Shown piece by piece: positions 36,841-46,265 of a stretch of 64,000 nt of DNA. Source of the stretch: Bacillus alkalisoli (GTDB taxonomy: Bacteria; Bacillota; Bacilli; Bacillales; Bacillaceae_I); assembly GCF_002797415.1 (NCBI RefSeq), contig NZ_KZ454944.1:1940665-2004664 (forward strand). Direction: 5' to 3'. The translations under genes were made by a program, and so were the position numbers. Numbering within the stretch: position 1 is the stretch's first letter; the number at the start of each line of letters is the position of its first letter. Under the pieces are notes generated by a model, which saw nothing but the letters and a program-made list of their open reading frames with translations, was not told the DNA's origin and did no database searches.

Positions 36841-38280
36841 TTATTCAGTAGGTTGATTTCCACCTTTATTGCCACCAGCATTGTTTTTTAGTAAAACTTT
36901 CAAACCACTGTTCATATCAGAAGCAAGTACATAGTTTCTGTCTACGAAAACTCCCCAAACGTTGGAGCGCTCTGGCGTGTAACGACCGATTTCAACAGGG
37001 TTGCTTGGGTTTGTAATGTCAACATGAACAACTCCACCTGAGTAGTAGGAAAGGTAAAGTGTGTTTCCAAGGACTTTAGGGTCGTGTACTGTTTTTGCAA
37101 ATGTTGAACGACCAGCAGGACTTTCAGGAACATCAAACGTCAATTCTGTCGTAAATTGACTTAACAGAACAGGGTTCGTTTTATCTTTAATATCATAAAT
37201 ACGAGTGTAGCCATACGCATCTTCATAACCAGCACCTACAGGATTCGCCACTTCACGTGTTTCGATAAGGATTGTTCCACCTTTTGCAAGGGCAGCAGAG
37301 TGAGCGGCGCCTTTTACGTGACTTTCAAAACTAGTTCTACCTAAGTATACTGGCTCTTCTGGATTTCTTATGTCAAAAATAACCGTTCCTAAATCCCACA
37401 TAGATACATATGCGTAATGACCGTTGTTATCTGTAATTACACTATGATTAAACACTGGACGGTTTCTATTTTCTTCCTCTACAAACCAAAAGTAACCGTC
37501 AAAGCTTTCTGGCACTTCAGGAAGTACTCGTGGATCAAACTGCCACAGTTTCTCTGGACTTGTTGGATTTGTAACATCAATAATTTGGAAGTCTTTTTCT
37601 ACTCCTCCAGTGTAAAAATCTGCATATGGACTAGAAGTTAAAAGTAATGCACGATTACCTTGTGTTGTTAAATATAATTCGTGAGTACCAGTAATACGAC
37701 GATCAAGCTCGTAAAAACCAAGACGTTCAGGGTTATACGGATCACTTACATCGTATAGGAGCACCCCACCAATACTGTCAGGTCTATTAGCATTGTTACG
37801 GCTAGTTTGTTGTACACTTACTACCGCTAAGTCTCCTTTAAAGTGAGGAGTGTTTACGGATCTAACGATAACTTTTTCCTGCCAAGTAAATGGAATGTCG
37901 TTAGCGAACGTCGCTACTTCTACAGGGTTAGCTGGATCTTTTAAGTCAAAAACGCGAACGCCGCCATTACCTCCACCAGCAGTATGAGTTCCTGTATAAG
38001 CAAAACCTTTATATGCATACACATCTGCCATATTCTTTTGGGAACCATTAATTGGCTCAATTTGTAAAGAAGCAGCTTCTGTTAAGAAACGAACATTTTT
38101 ACCTCCAGTGGAACTGAAACCTAATTGCATCTCATTTAGTTCTTCCTGTGTAAATGCCGAACCTGCCTTATTACCTGCTTCAAAGTCTAATGCATCATGT
38201 GCAAAAGCAGTTGGGATAAATGTAGAAAATACAATGGCTCCTGCTAAAGTCGTGTTAACGAGTAGTTTACTTTTTTTCAC
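36841..38280 (-). CDS. Secreted LVIVD-repeat beta-propeller protein
   Basis: Start GTG 38280 follows CGGGGG; the frame extends to TTG 38322 without a site. The 479-residue protein has a signal peptide (KKSKLLVNTTLAGAIVF, cut after AFA). Then it has seven or so beta blades carrying the LVIVD signature: VRVFDLKDPANPVEVATF, LLYDVSDPYNPERLGFYEL, FQIIDVTNPTSPEKLWQF, VIFDIRNPEEPVYLGRTSF and VHVDITNPSNPVEIGRYTP. Such propellers are thought to bind surfaces or ligands outside the cell; no enzymatic motif is seen. The C-tail is Gly/Asn-rich. Confidence 0.85.
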   Translation of the reverse strand: MKKSKLLVNTTLAGAIVFSTFIPTAFAHDALDFEAGNKAGSAFTQEELNEMQLGFSSTGGKNVRFLTEAASLQIEPINGSQKNMADVYAYKGFAYTGTHTAGGGNGGVRVFDLKDPANPVEVATFANDIPFTWQEKVIVRSVNTPHFKGDLAVVSVQQTSRNNANRPDSIGGVLLYDVSDPYNPERLGFYELDRRITGTHELYLTTQGNRALLLTSSPYADFYTGGVEKDFQIIDVTNPTSPEKLWQFDPRVLPEVPESFDGYFWFVEEENRNRPVFNHSVITDNNGHYAYVSMWDLGTVIFDIRNPEEPVYLGRTSFESHVKGAAHSAALAKGGTILIETREVANPVGAGYEDAYGYTRIYDIKDKTNPVLLSQFTTELTFDVPESPAGRSTFAKTVHDPKVLGNTLYLSYYSGGVVHVDITNPSNPVEIGRYTPERSNVWGVFVDRNYVLASDMNSGLKVLLKNNAGGNKGGNQPTE

Positions 38281-38799
38281 TAGATCTAACCCCCGAGTTT
38301 CATAGTTTTTGGTACAAGCCAAATTATAGCAATGAATTTTTTTGTAAACTATTCAAAAAATTCTACGTTTTTCGACCTTTCCTTTGTATAAATGTCGACA
38401 GAATAGGACGTTTTACCTTTTTATAACACTTTAGTGAGGTAAAACATTAAAAAATTACGGATTTTGAAATATTGAAATGTCGAAACAATCTAGCTATATA
38501 ACTATATTCAACTTTTTCATATTGAAAAAATTAAACATTAAGGTATTATTAGGAAATTTGAAGCCTAAAATGTGTGCCAGAAGACTATATTATTTGAAGT
38601 GATGTAAGGAAGAAGTACTGATTTAATATATAAATCTAACACTTTTATGTGGAAATAAATTTATTTATTAGAAAGGACATGCATCGACTTTAATCGAGAC
38701 ATGTCCCTATGTTTCAGCAAATTTTGTTCTTTTTCTAAAGTGAACAACATATTCTATTGGTAAGCCCGCTGTCATTTATTAAATAAGGAGGGTTTATGC
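38281..38799. other. Intergenic region with hairpins
   Basis: No gene is supported. GTTTTACCT and AGGTAAAAC face each other at 38410-38450. A stronger hairpin GGACATG/CATGTCC with inner TCGA pairs lies at 38677-38707. The left half should hold the LVIVD gene promoter, which is very AT-rich. Confidence 0.45.
38677..38707. terminator. Hairpin upstream of the small membrane gene
   Basis: GGACATGCATCGA pairs with TCGAGACATGTCC (two mismatches) around CTTTAA. No long T-run follows. Confidence 0.45.
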
Positions 38800-39105
38800 A
38801 TGAATAGGCAAAACCGAGAAAGGGAAATGTCTGATAATGAGTTAAAGTCATATTTAGTAGGTATTGGCCTGTTGTCTTTGTTCGTGTTTGTGTCTTTATT
38901 AATTGCAAAATTCCTTACTCCGATACAGTTACTTTACACTCATATTTGCATTAGTTGTTTTGGCTTGATTTACTTTTTGACAGTATATATAACTAATCAA
39001 GGTTCATTCAAACATCAAGGTATAGTGGAACAGCAAGAAAAACTGAGCCAGATTGGCAATGAAATAATTATTAGAATAAATGGAAAAGAGCTTTTGAGAT
39101 TATAA
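38800..39105 (+). CDS. Small membrane protein, unknown function
   Basis: The 101-residue protein has two hydrophobic helices (residues 19-40 and 46-65) and a polar C-terminal half. ATG 38800 lies eight bases after AAGGAGG; another ATG five bases earlier is out of frame. A terminator overlaps its stop codon. No family recognised. Confidence 0.6.
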   Translation: MNRQNREREMSDNELKSYLVGIGLLSLFVFVSLLIAKFLTPIQLLYTHICISCFGLIYFLTVYITNQGSFKHQGIVEQQEKLSQIGNEIIIRINGKELLRL

Positions 39106-39120
39106 TCTCGAGCTCTTTTT
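39084..39120 (+). terminator. Intrinsic terminator overlapping the stop codon
   Basis: AAAAGAGCT pairs with AGCTCTTTTT, with an inner GAGATTATAATCTC palindrome. Confidence 0.8.
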
Positions 39121-39376
39121 GCTTTAGGAAATTTTAAAGACTTACTCAATCGACTATAAAACTTCCTGTTCCTCCGGTCGATAAGTTAACATCGATTTGT
39201 TCCTACGTCACAAATTGTGTTTCCTATATTTCGCTTCGGAGCCGTCGAGTTTTTACGTCGATAAGCGTAAGCGGGCGCAGCAGCGCTTTTGTTCTGAAAA
39301 TGAGTCAATAGTCTGCATAAAAAGACGGATGATAGTTTGTGAAACACCCGCAGATTTACAATACAGATTTATGTGT
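39121..39376. other. GC-richer stretch, possible degenerate repeat
   Basis: TCGAGTTTTTACGTCGATAA followed by GCGTAAGCGGGCGCAGCAGC is richer in GC than its surroundings and resembles degenerate elements common in Bacillus intergenic DNA. No gene is seen. Confidence 0.35.
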
Positions 39377-41038
39377 TCAATTTTTTCTACTATTATAAAA
39401 CACTTTTGATATAAGCAAACCAATAACGCCAAGTGTAATAAATAGAATAGCTCTCCAAACGATATCTACCATCGCTAAATCAAATAAGGTTACTTTTGAC
39501 AGCGAAATAAATAAAAATGCTAATCCGATATAATTCCAATGTTTATGTTTAAAGTAACTATAAGAAATATAAGCAACTGCAACAAACACAATCCAAGAAA
39601 TAGATACCCCGATGTTTGCCATCATATACGTACTATCCTTTGTGAAGAATGCTGATATCTTTGTAAAAAAGATGACAACTAACAACGAAAGTATATATGG
39701 AGAAGCATTTTTAATATAGTATTCTTTTAATACAGTTGACACATCTTTCAGCATATAAATAAATTTAAAGAATCCAATAAATAAAATCCATGTGACAAAA
39801 ACAGTGAACGTAAACCATTCACCTGGAATATCGAGAAGAAAATCTAAAACTGGTAACAAAATAACAAAGCTCGTAACGGTTCCTAAAATACTGTTTCTCT
39901 TTTGTGCTAAATAGTAAACGACCGCAGCTTGCACGATAAAGGTCATGTAGGCAATATCTCTTGAGCCTACTAATTCGGTAATGATTAGGAACAAATAAAA
40001 CATAGAAAAAACGAAAAATACGTTGTTCAATTCTTTATGTTCATTTGTTCTTAGCATACTAAGTGCAAAGTATAGTACATTCATGACAATGTAAAAACCA
40101 ATCAGTAAATGGCTTAAGTTATTAAATAAGCTGTAACCCATTCCGTATAAAAATAATGCACTTGTTGCAATAGCAGGAATGTACATTCCTTTTGACGTAT
40201 GATTCTTCGCTTGATACGTTAAGAAAATAATGACGGCTTGCTGTAAGCCTATGATGGTTAGGGCAAAATACGAGCTTCCACCTACACCAATAATAGTAAA
40301 AACTAAAACTGCAAACATAAAAGCATAGTTGGCAATGTTCCAAGTTACTTTGTATTGCTGTTTCACAGATTCATAAACTAAGCCGACGAATACGAATGTT
40401 TGATATACATAAAAAACGTATTCATTTCGAGTATCTCCAGCAAACAAAAATGGATATACATAAGCTCCTACACCGACAATCGCTAACAAAACCTCAGATT
40501 GATATTTGCGAGAAAGATAAACCCCGCCAGCAATACCTATTCCTAATAAAACTACCGTTACAAAATGAGGGATAATATCGTAAAGCACATTACCTGCAAA
40601 GATGGAAATAACATAAACTATAACGCTACCTGCTAACAAAACAATACTTAATGAATTCTTATTCTTCTTATACTGTAAGTTCCCTAACCAATACAAAAGT
40701 CCAGTCAAACCAAACCCGAACAGTACGCGAACGACAGGACTAATCCAACCGCGTTCTGCAGCTGCAACAAATCCCCAAATGACCCCTAATATAAGAACAA
40801 AGATAAAGATTCTGGGCAACCACTCGGATACTAGCGTATCAAAACTTTTAGTCTCTTTTTCTACAATGTGCTTACGAACAGCCACACTGTCTAATTTTTT
40901 CTTAGGAAAAGGTTCATGTGTTGTAACTTGTTGTTCAGTTCTTAAAACTTGGTAGGTTCGTAATTCATTCTTTACCTCAGCTAGTTCATTTTCTAATCTG
41001 GAGATCCGCTTACTAAGCTCTAACACTTTCTCATCCAT
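39377..41038 (-). CDS. DUF2339 polytopic membrane protein
   Basis: The 553-residue protein starts with a short coiled coil (LSKRISRLENELAEVKNELR) and a linker. Then about sixteen membrane helices follow from residue 75, beginning LPRIFIFVLILGVIWGFVAA and including FGFGLTGLLYWLGNL and AIVGVGAYVYPFLFA. This order of N-terminal coil and many helices is that of DUF2339 proteins. No function is proven; links to cell-envelope processes have been guessed. ATG follows GGTGGGAG. It is a single gene with no partner. Confidence 0.78.
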   Translation of the reverse strand: MDEKVLELSKRISRLENELAEVKNELRTYQVLRTEQQVTTHEPFPKKKLDSVAVRKHIVEKETKSFDTLVSEWLPRIFIFVLILGVIWGFVAAAERGWISPVVRVLFGFGLTGLLYWLGNLQYKKNKNSLSIVLLAGSVIVYVISIFAGNVLYDIIPHFVTVVLLGIGIAGGVYLSRKYQSEVLLAIVGVGAYVYPFLFAGDTRNEYVFYVYQTFVFVGLVYESVKQQYKVTWNIANYAFMFAVLVFTIIGVGGSSYFALTIIGLQQAVIIFLTYQAKNHTSKGMYIPAIATSALFLYGMGYSLFNNLSHLLIGFYIVMNVLYFALSMLRTNEHKELNNVFFVFSMFYLFLIITELVGSRDIAYMTFIVQAAVVYYLAQKRNSILGTVTSFVILLPVLDFLLDIPGEWFTFTVFVTWILFIGFFKFIYMLKDVSTVLKEYYIKNASPYILSLLVVIFFTKISAFFTKDSTYMMANIGVSISWIVFVAVAYISYSYFKHKHWNYIGLAFLFISLSKVTLFDLAMVDIVWRAILFITLGVIGLLISKVFYNSRKN

Positions 41039-41111
41039 ACTCCCACCACCTTTATAGGTTCTTACTTTATTTATATACTTGTTAAAAGAAAATTAAAAGA
41101 TAAATATGTAA

Positions 41112-41147
41112 AACATTACTAAACGAACCGTAATGATGAAGTTTAAT
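41112..41147 (+). repeat. Dispersed repeat, conserved 3' end (copy 3)
   Basis: CATTACTAAACGAACCGTAA then TGATGAAGTTTAATCA matches the right end of the elements at 12172 and 52804. It lies 95 bases before the alcohol dehydrogenase gene, just upstream of its promoter. Confidence 0.55.
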
Positions 41148-41175
41148 CAACTCAAATATTAATGGTATAGAAAAC

Positions 41176-41204
41176 TTGCACTTTCCAAACGGTAGAAATA
41201 TGAT
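41176..41204 (+). promoter_or_regulatory. Sigma-A-type promoter of the alcohol dehydrogenase gene
   Basis: TTGCAC and TATGAT lie 17 bases apart, a near-consensus arrangement 35 bases before the ATG. Confidence 0.7.
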
Positions 41205-41239
41205 ATTAAGATAGAAAATATAACATCGGAGGATACAAT

Positions 41240-42403
41240 ATGAATGACTTTATTTTTCAAAATAGCACGAAAATAATATTTGGAAAAAATACAGAAAATC
41301 AAGTTGGCATAGAGACAAGTCAATTTTCTAAAAAGGTACTACTTCATTACGGTGGTGGAAGTATTAAAAAGAGTGGGCTGTACGATAAGGTAATTCAGAA
41401 GTTACAAGAGCAAAATATAGAAGTGTTTGAACTCGGAGGAGTAAAACCGAACCCACGTGTTAGTCTTGTAAGAGAAGGAGTGTCTATTTGTAAAGAGAAC
41501 GATATTGCTTTCATTTTAGCTGTTGGTGGAGGAAGTGTCATTGATTCAGCGAAAGCAATAGCAGCAGGAGCAAACTACGATGGAGATGTATGGGACTTTT
41601 TCAGCGGAGAGGCAGAAGTTACCGACTGTATTCCATTAGGAGTTGTATTAACGATTCCAGCTGCTGGAAGTGAAACGAGTTCGGGTACAGTTATTACAAA
41701 TGAAGAAGGTTGGCTAAAGCGCTCTGCTTTACACCCATCCATGAGACCAAAGTTTGCTATCTTAAATCCTGAACTTACTTACACACTTCCGGCTTACCAA
41801 ACAGCATGTGGGATAACAGATATGATGTCTCATATATTGGAACGTTATTTTACAACAGATAAAAACGTCGACTTGACTGATCGTCTATGTGAAGCCACTT
41901 TAAAGTCAATCATTAAAAATGGCCCAATTGTATTAGAAGAACCAATCAACTATGATGCAAGAGCAGAAATTATGTGGGCTGGGACGATTGCACATAATGA
42001 TATTCTTGGCACAGGTCGTACGGGTGACTGGGCAAGTCATGATATCGAGCATGAAATAAGTGGTATCTATGACATTGCACATGGGGCAGGTTTGGCTATT
42101 ATTTTCCCGGCATGGATGAAATATGTGTATAAACATGACTTGAACAGATTTGTTCAATATGCGAACAGAGTGTGGGATGTGGAGGTTGATCTACATAATC
42201 TTGAACATACAGCTATAGAAGGAATTAAGAGAACGGAGCAATTTTTCCAATCTATTGGAATGCCAATTACTTTAAATGAAGCAAAAATAGGGGACGAGCA
42301 TTTTCTTGAGATGGCAAAGAAAGCAACTGAACGTTGGCCATTAGGGAATTTTAAAAAGTTGCATGAAGAAGATGTTTACGAAATTTATCAATTAGCAAGA
42401 TAA
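41240..42403 (+). CDS. Iron-containing alcohol dehydrogenase (YugJ/BdhA type)
   Basis: The 387-residue protein has the family's two domains: FQNSTKIIFGKNTENQVG at the start, the NAD(P) loop FILAVGGGSVIDSAKAIAAG near residue 100, and the iron ligands in DMMSHILERYF (Asp, His), TGDWASHDIEHEISGIYDIA HGAGLAII. Length and motifs match the Bacillus NADH-dependent butanol dehydrogenase group. It probably reduces short aldehydes or oxidises alcohols. ATG follows CGGAGGAT; the gene has its own promoter. Confidence 0.88.
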   Translation: MNDFIFQNSTKIIFGKNTENQVGIETSQFSKKVLLHYGGGSIKKSGLYDKVIQKLQEQNIEVFELGGVKPNPRVSLVREGVSICKENDIAFILAVGGGSVIDSAKAIAAGANYDGDVWDFFSGEAEVTDCIPLGVVLTIPAAGSETSSGTVITNEEGWLKRSALHPSMRPKFAILNPELTYTLPAYQTACGITDMMSHILERYFTTDKNVDLTDRLCEATLKSIIKNGPIVLEEPINYDARAEIMWAGTIAHNDILGTGRTGDWASHDIEHEISGIYDIAHGAGLAIIFPAWMKYVYKHDLNRFVQYANRVWDVEVDLHNLEHTAIEGIKRTEQFFQSIGMPITLNEAKIGDEHFLEMAKKATERWPLGNFKKLHEEDVYEIYQLAR

Positions 42404-42533
42404 TTTTCCGTAACGTATTGACGAAACGGAAATCAATAGATTATATTTAAATGTAGAGTTTTAGCATTTTTGTAAAAGTCGAACGTCTTAGACAAAATGA
42501 AAAAACGAAATTGACTACGTGGAGGACATACTT

Positions 42534-42896
42534 TTGAACAAATCGAAAGGAATGTTAGAGTCCGAAATTAGTAAAGCATTAACACAATGGGAAAAGGATT
42601 ACTTAGGTCGAGGCTCTGTAATGGTAAAAGCAGACATTGTCCGCGACATGATCATCGTGACGTTAAAAGGCGTTTTAACACCAGCAGAATATAAGTTGTG
42701 TGTTACAGCGGAAGGACGATTAATGATTAAAAACACTCGGTCCAATCTAGTAGAGTCAGGTGTAGAAACATTAAGAACAATTATAAACGAAATAGTTAAC
42801 ATAAAAGTTACTAGCTTTCATACAGATTTAAGCACAAAAACAGGAGAACGAGTAATGGTGTTTAAACTGGAAAATGAAATCCAGTTTCATATATAG
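42534..42896 (+). CDS. DUF2294 (MpsC-like) protein
   Basis: Start TTG 42534 lies eight bases after GGAGG; the GTG at 42519 overlaps that site. The 120-residue protein has the DUF2294 pattern EISKALTQWEKDYLGRGS, DMIIVTLKGVLTPAEYKL and TLRTIINEIVNIKVTSFHTD LSTKTGERVMVFKLE. MpsC-like members are found with the MpsAB system, which supports bicarbonate uptake and membrane potential in staphylococci. Here an SbtA-type bicarbonate carrier follows 106 bases on, behind a terminator, which suggests a shared role. Confidence 0.8.
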   Translation: MNKSKGMLESEISKALTQWEKDYLGRGSVMVKADIVRDMIIVTLKGVLTPAEYKLCVTAEGRLMIKNTRSNLVESGVETLRTIINEIVNIKVTSFHTDLSTKTGERVMVFKLENEIQFHI

Positions 42897-42934
42897 GGAG
42901 ATGTTTAGCTCTATTTTATATAGAAGTTAAAGAT

Positions 42935-42981
42935 AAACCGACAATCATTAAGCAAATTGCTTATAAGATTGTCGGTTTTTT
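42935..42981 (+). terminator. Intrinsic terminator between DUF2294 and the bicarbonate carrier
   Basis: AAACCGACAATC pairs perfectly with GATTGTCGGTTTTTT, a 12-bp stem with T6. Confidence 0.88.
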
Positions 42982-43002
42982 ACGTTTAAAGGAGGAGAAA
43001 AA

Positions 43003-44010
43003 ATGTTAGACATATTTATTCAAAACATTACTTCAGCTGTTGTGTTATTTTTTCTATTGGGAATTATTGCATCAATTGTAAAATCAGACTTAACTATACC
43101 TAAACCAATATCAGAAGGTTTAAGTATTTACCTTTTAATTGCCATTGGATTAAAAGGAGGCGTGGAGCTAGCCAAATATCCACTTTCAACGATTATCGTT
43201 CCTACCATTGCAACGATTTTACTAGGTGCTTCTTTGCCAATTATCGCGATGATTTTTTTAAAAATGTTAAAAATAGATTTATATAATTCAATTGGATTAG
43301 CAGCAACTTACGGATCTGTAAGTATTGTAACGTACGGGGCAACGATATCGTTTTTTGATAAACAAGGAATATCGTATGAAGGTTACATGCATGCGATGGT
43401 AGTTATTATGGAAAGCCCAGCAATTATTACTTCTATATTATTAATGAAAATGTTAGAGAAATCTAGTGTTGCACCTAGTGGTATGTCTTATCAAACATTA
43501 GGAATAACACCAACAGCTTCATTATTAGATAAGCATATTTGGAAAGAAACATTTTTCGGTAAAAGTGTTCTACTACTCCTAGGAAGTTTACTAATCGGCT
43601 ATGTTATTCAAGATGAAGGGTTTACGATGGTAAAGCCACTTTTTAGTGATCTATATGGGAGTGTGCTAGCTTTATTTTTACTTTACATGGGATTGGTAGC
43701 TGGAGAACGTCTAACAGAGTTGAAAAATTATGGAGCGAAGTTAATCGTATTTGCTCTAATGGCACCAGTTGTATTTGGTACAATAGGTGTTTTAGTAGGA
43801 AATGCTATCGGGTTATCAGTTGGTGGGGCGACTATTTTTGGAGTGTTAGCTGGAAGTGCTTCGTATATTGCAGCACCTGCAGCATTAAAAACTTCCGTTC
43901 CTAAAGCAAATCCTTCTATTTATATAGGCCTTGCACTTGGGATTACATTTCCATTCAACTTGGCGATTGGAATACCGTTAATTTATAAAATTGCTCAACT
44001 TATACAATAA
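43003..44010 (+). CDS. SbtA-type sodium-dependent bicarbonate transporter
   Basis: The 335-residue protein has about ten helices arranged as two inverted halves, with the motifs IAIGLKGGVELAKYPLS, AATYGSVSIVTYGATISFFD, MVVIMESPAIITSILLM and GVLAGSASYIAAPAALKTSV PKANPSIYIGLALGITFPFN. These glycine-rich crossings and the ESPAI motif are those of SbtA/DUF897 permeases. It should import bicarbonate with sodium. No PII-like SbtB partner is beside it; the DUF2294 gene is. Confidence 0.85.
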   Translation: MLDIFIQNITSAVVLFFLLGIIASIVKSDLTIPKPISEGLSIYLLIAIGLKGGVELAKYPLSTIIVPTIATILLGASLPIIAMIFLKMLKIDLYNSIGLAATYGSVSIVTYGATISFFDKQGISYEGYMHAMVVIMESPAIITSILLMKMLEKSSVAPSGMSYQTLGITPTASLLDKHIWKETFFGKSVLLLLGSLLIGYVIQDEGFTMVKPLFSDLYGSVLALFLLYMGLVAGERLTELKNYGAKLIVFALMAPVVFGTIGVLVGNAIGLSVGGATIFGVLAGSASYIAAPAALKTSVPKANPSIYIGLALGITFPFNLAIGIPLIYKIAQLIQ

Positions 44011-44029
44011 ATGCCACAGACCACAGATT

Positions 44030-44069
44030 GGTGTCCATTTTGTTATAAAGCAAGTGGATGCCATTTTTT
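44030..44069 (+). terminator. Intrinsic terminator
   Basis: GGTGTCCA pairs with TGGATGCC (two G-U) and is followed by TTTTTT. Confidence 0.6.
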
Positions 44070-44257
44070 CAATCGTTTTGAAACAAAATTGTTTATTTTC
44101 ATATATTCCTAGTTGATGATTGAATACATAGACGAAAATTAACAGCGGTGTTTATTAGAGTTAAAAATTAAATACATAATATTCGAATTAATGGTTATTT
44201 ATGTTAAAGTTAAATAGGTAGCAAACTGCTATATATTTTAGAAAATAGGGGTGAATC

Positions 44258-44776
44258 ATGAAGAGAATTATTGTCGTTCTTCTTTTACTTCTTATACTTA
44301 GTATAAGTTCTTGGTCGATTTTTAATTATGTAAGTCGTGACGGTGAATTTACGAAATGGAGTCATGGGACAGTGGGAAAAGACTTTTTTGAAGAAGAAAA
44401 AGTTATTTATATGGGCTATTTTCTTAGATGGGAAGGGAGAGGAAACCCAATACTTAAAAAAATCGAATTTTTGAAGCAGGATGGTAGATTAGTAGAAGAA
44501 AATGATGACGACGTTCGTGTTCAGCCCTATGTAACTACGGTAGAGAGATTTGGATCCATAGATGAAGAAAGAGTATTAGAAGAAGGTTACGACAATGAAT
44601 TATTAAATGTTAATGGATTTCAAGTAGACCAAGACTTTCACTTAGTATTGCGAGTTGAATACTTTAATACTAAGACTAACAATGATATTGCGACGATAAG
44701 AATTACGTATCGTAAAAATGGAGTAACACAAACTCAATATATTCCCTTCGACGACGGAGTTGTTGCGGATGAATAA
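44258..44776 (+). CDS. Secreted or membrane-anchored protein, unknown function
   Basis: The 172-residue protein begins with a strongly hydrophobic segment (KRIIVVLLLLLILSISSWSI), likely an uncleaved anchor or signal. Next is a charged, beta-rich extracytoplasmic domain (KVIYMGYFLRWEGRGNP, LVLRVEYFNTKTNNDIATI). It resembles no family I know. ATG follows AGGGGTG. Confidence 0.55.
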   Translation: MKRIIVVLLLLLILSISSWSIFNYVSRDGEFTKWSHGTVGKDFFEEEKVIYMGYFLRWEGRGNPILKKIEFLKQDGRLVEENDDDVRVQPYVTTVERFGSIDEERVLEEGYDNELLNVNGFQVDQDFHLVLRVEYFNTKTNNDIATIRITYRKNGVTQTQYIPFDDGVVADE

Positions 44777-44841
44777 TCCTACTGGTTGGTATCCATAACA
44801 CAAACCATGCTTGCTTCATGAGAGGACAATTTAATAAATGA

Positions 44842-44970
44842 TTCCAAAAAGAAGAAGTGCCATCGAAAATACCAGAATATATAAATTTAGGTCTGTTTAA
44901 TGGTGATTCTAAAACCGGAAAGTATATATTGCATAACAATTCTTCAACAATTATTAATGGTGCCCAATAA
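44842..44970 (+). pseudogene. C-terminal remnant of an unknown protein
   Basis: A frame with no start codon encodes EEVPSKIPEYINLGLFNGDS then KTGKYILHNNSSTIINGAQ and ends at TAA 44968-44970. The residue mix looks like real protein. No upstream part is found, so it is probably a leftover of a deleted gene. Confidence 0.35.
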
Positions 44971-44997
44971 ACGATAGTGTCTTAGGTGGTGATAGTC

Positions 44998-45183
44998 ATG
45001 ACCGATAAGAAAGTTCACAGGGATGAACGCTTTGAGTGGCAACCCGGAGATTTCACTATAACTTTTTCACAATGTGCAGACTGTAAAAACAATGAAGAAA
45101 TCAAAGTGTGTGAAGTATACGGTGAAAAGCCTGGAGTATATGCGATGAACGAATTAAAATGTCCATCGAAGGTCGTAATATAA
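44998..45183 (+). CDS. Small cysteine-containing protein
   Basis: From ATG 44998 (AGGTGGTGA upstream) the protein has 61 residues. Four cysteines (SQCADCKNN, KVCEVYG, ELKCPS) suggest one bound zinc. Small single-domain proteins like this are frequent in Bacillus and lack a known role. Confidence 0.6.
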   Translation: MTDKKVHRDERFEWQPGDFTITFSQCADCKNNEEIKVCEVYGEKPGVYAMNELKCPSKVVI

Positions 45184-45291
45184 CTTCTTAGAGGTTATAA
45201 TCATAATTAAGCTAGATAAATACAATATATGATGCTATCATTCGTTTTTCGAATCGTAAAAATACATTTTGCAGCTCACTTAAGTAAAAAT

Positions 45292-45329
45292 GGAAAAACT
45301 CGTAATCAAGAATCGATTACGAGTTTTTC
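45292..45329. terminator. Bidirectional terminator overlapping a gene end
   Basis: GGAAAAACTCGTAATC and GATTACGAGTTTTTCC form a perfect 16-bp stem. It spans the stop codon of the minus-strand gene. Confidence 0.85.
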
Positions 45330-45619
45330 CGTTTTTGTATCTCTTCCGTTACGACAATTGCTAAGTCCTCATTTCCGAATAAAGATAACACTCCAAGTAA
45401 CGTCTCGTCTGCAATTTCTCCAGCCTCATCTTTATCTACAGTTAGATCTACCATTTGTGCAAGTGCCGCATTAGAGTCTTGCGAAGGGTATGCTCGTTTA
45501 TAAAGTTCAACAGGATGTAAATCATTGTTCACACACCATTGCGCAAAAACTAAAATCATCATATTTTCATCTTTTTGATAGTTTTCAATAACTTGTTGTT
45601 CTACTTGTTTTTTATCCAA
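45317..45619 (-). CDS. Conserved small Bacillus protein, unknown function
   Basis: Start TTG 45619 follows AAAAGGGAG. The 100-residue acidic helical protein includes QQVIENYQKDENMMILVFAQ WCVNNDLHPVELYKRAYP and LLGVLSLFGNEDLAIVVTEE. I recall similar uncharacterised proteins in Bacillus. No motif points to a function. A terminator overlaps its 3' end. Confidence 0.6.
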   Translation of the reverse strand: MDKKQVEQQVIENYQKDENMMILVFAQWCVNNDLHPVELYKRAYPSQDSNAALAQMVDLTVDKDEAGEIADETLLGVLSLFGNEDLAIVVTEEIQKRKNS

Positions 45620-45828
45620 TTTTCAAACTCCCTTTTCATGTCGATACTATTATTATAATGGATTATAAAATTAAATAGTGTTTTAGGGAATAAAAAGTTT
45701 CCTGGGAAAGCGCAGGAAAAGACAATTTCGAACATTTTTGTGTAGTTGTGTGTAGACGGTTGTCGTTGAAAGTAGATTGGTAGGAGGATTTATTAACTAA
45801 AATAAAAGAAATGATAGTTAGGATAAAC

Positions 45829-46137
45829 TTACTTTCTCTTCTCTCTTTTTATTCTTTCCATAATTAATAAACGAAGGTACTTACGTCGAACTAAAAATAT
45901 AATAAATTGTAAGACAAAACCGATAATAAAACCGAAAACTAAATGTAAATTCCATTCTGTCTCTATAATCGAATTGCTAATGAAGGTGACATATACGAAA
46001 CTAATGGAGGAAGGAAGGATTATATAGTTCACGATTTTTTCTTTCCAATGACTAAAATAAACAACATCCAAAATCGATAAACGAATAACCAACATTCCCA
46101 TAAATAGACCTATAAAAACGACAAAGAAGTTAATCAT
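45829..46137 (-). CDS. Small membrane protein, unknown function
   Basis: The 102-residue protein has three hydrophobic helices (residues 2-23, 37-56, 66-86) and a strongly basic tail RLLIMERIKREKRK. ATG follows AAGGGGGC. It may be the last gene of the minus-strand group 46266-47755. Confidence 0.55.
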   Translation of the reverse strand: MINFFVVFIGLFMGMLVIRLSILDVVYFSHWKEKIVNYIILPSSISFVYVTFISNSIIETEWNLHLVFGFIIGFVLQFIIFLVRRKYLRLLIMERIKREKRK

Positions 46138-46265
46138 GTTGTAGCCCCCTTAAACGATTTGTATAGTATATTTTATGTTCAAGGTAGGTTAATAGTTCAA
46201 AGAGAAAAGAGAAGAAAAAACTGCGTTTAATTAAATAAAAGCAGTAGAAGTGTGAAATTATTATT

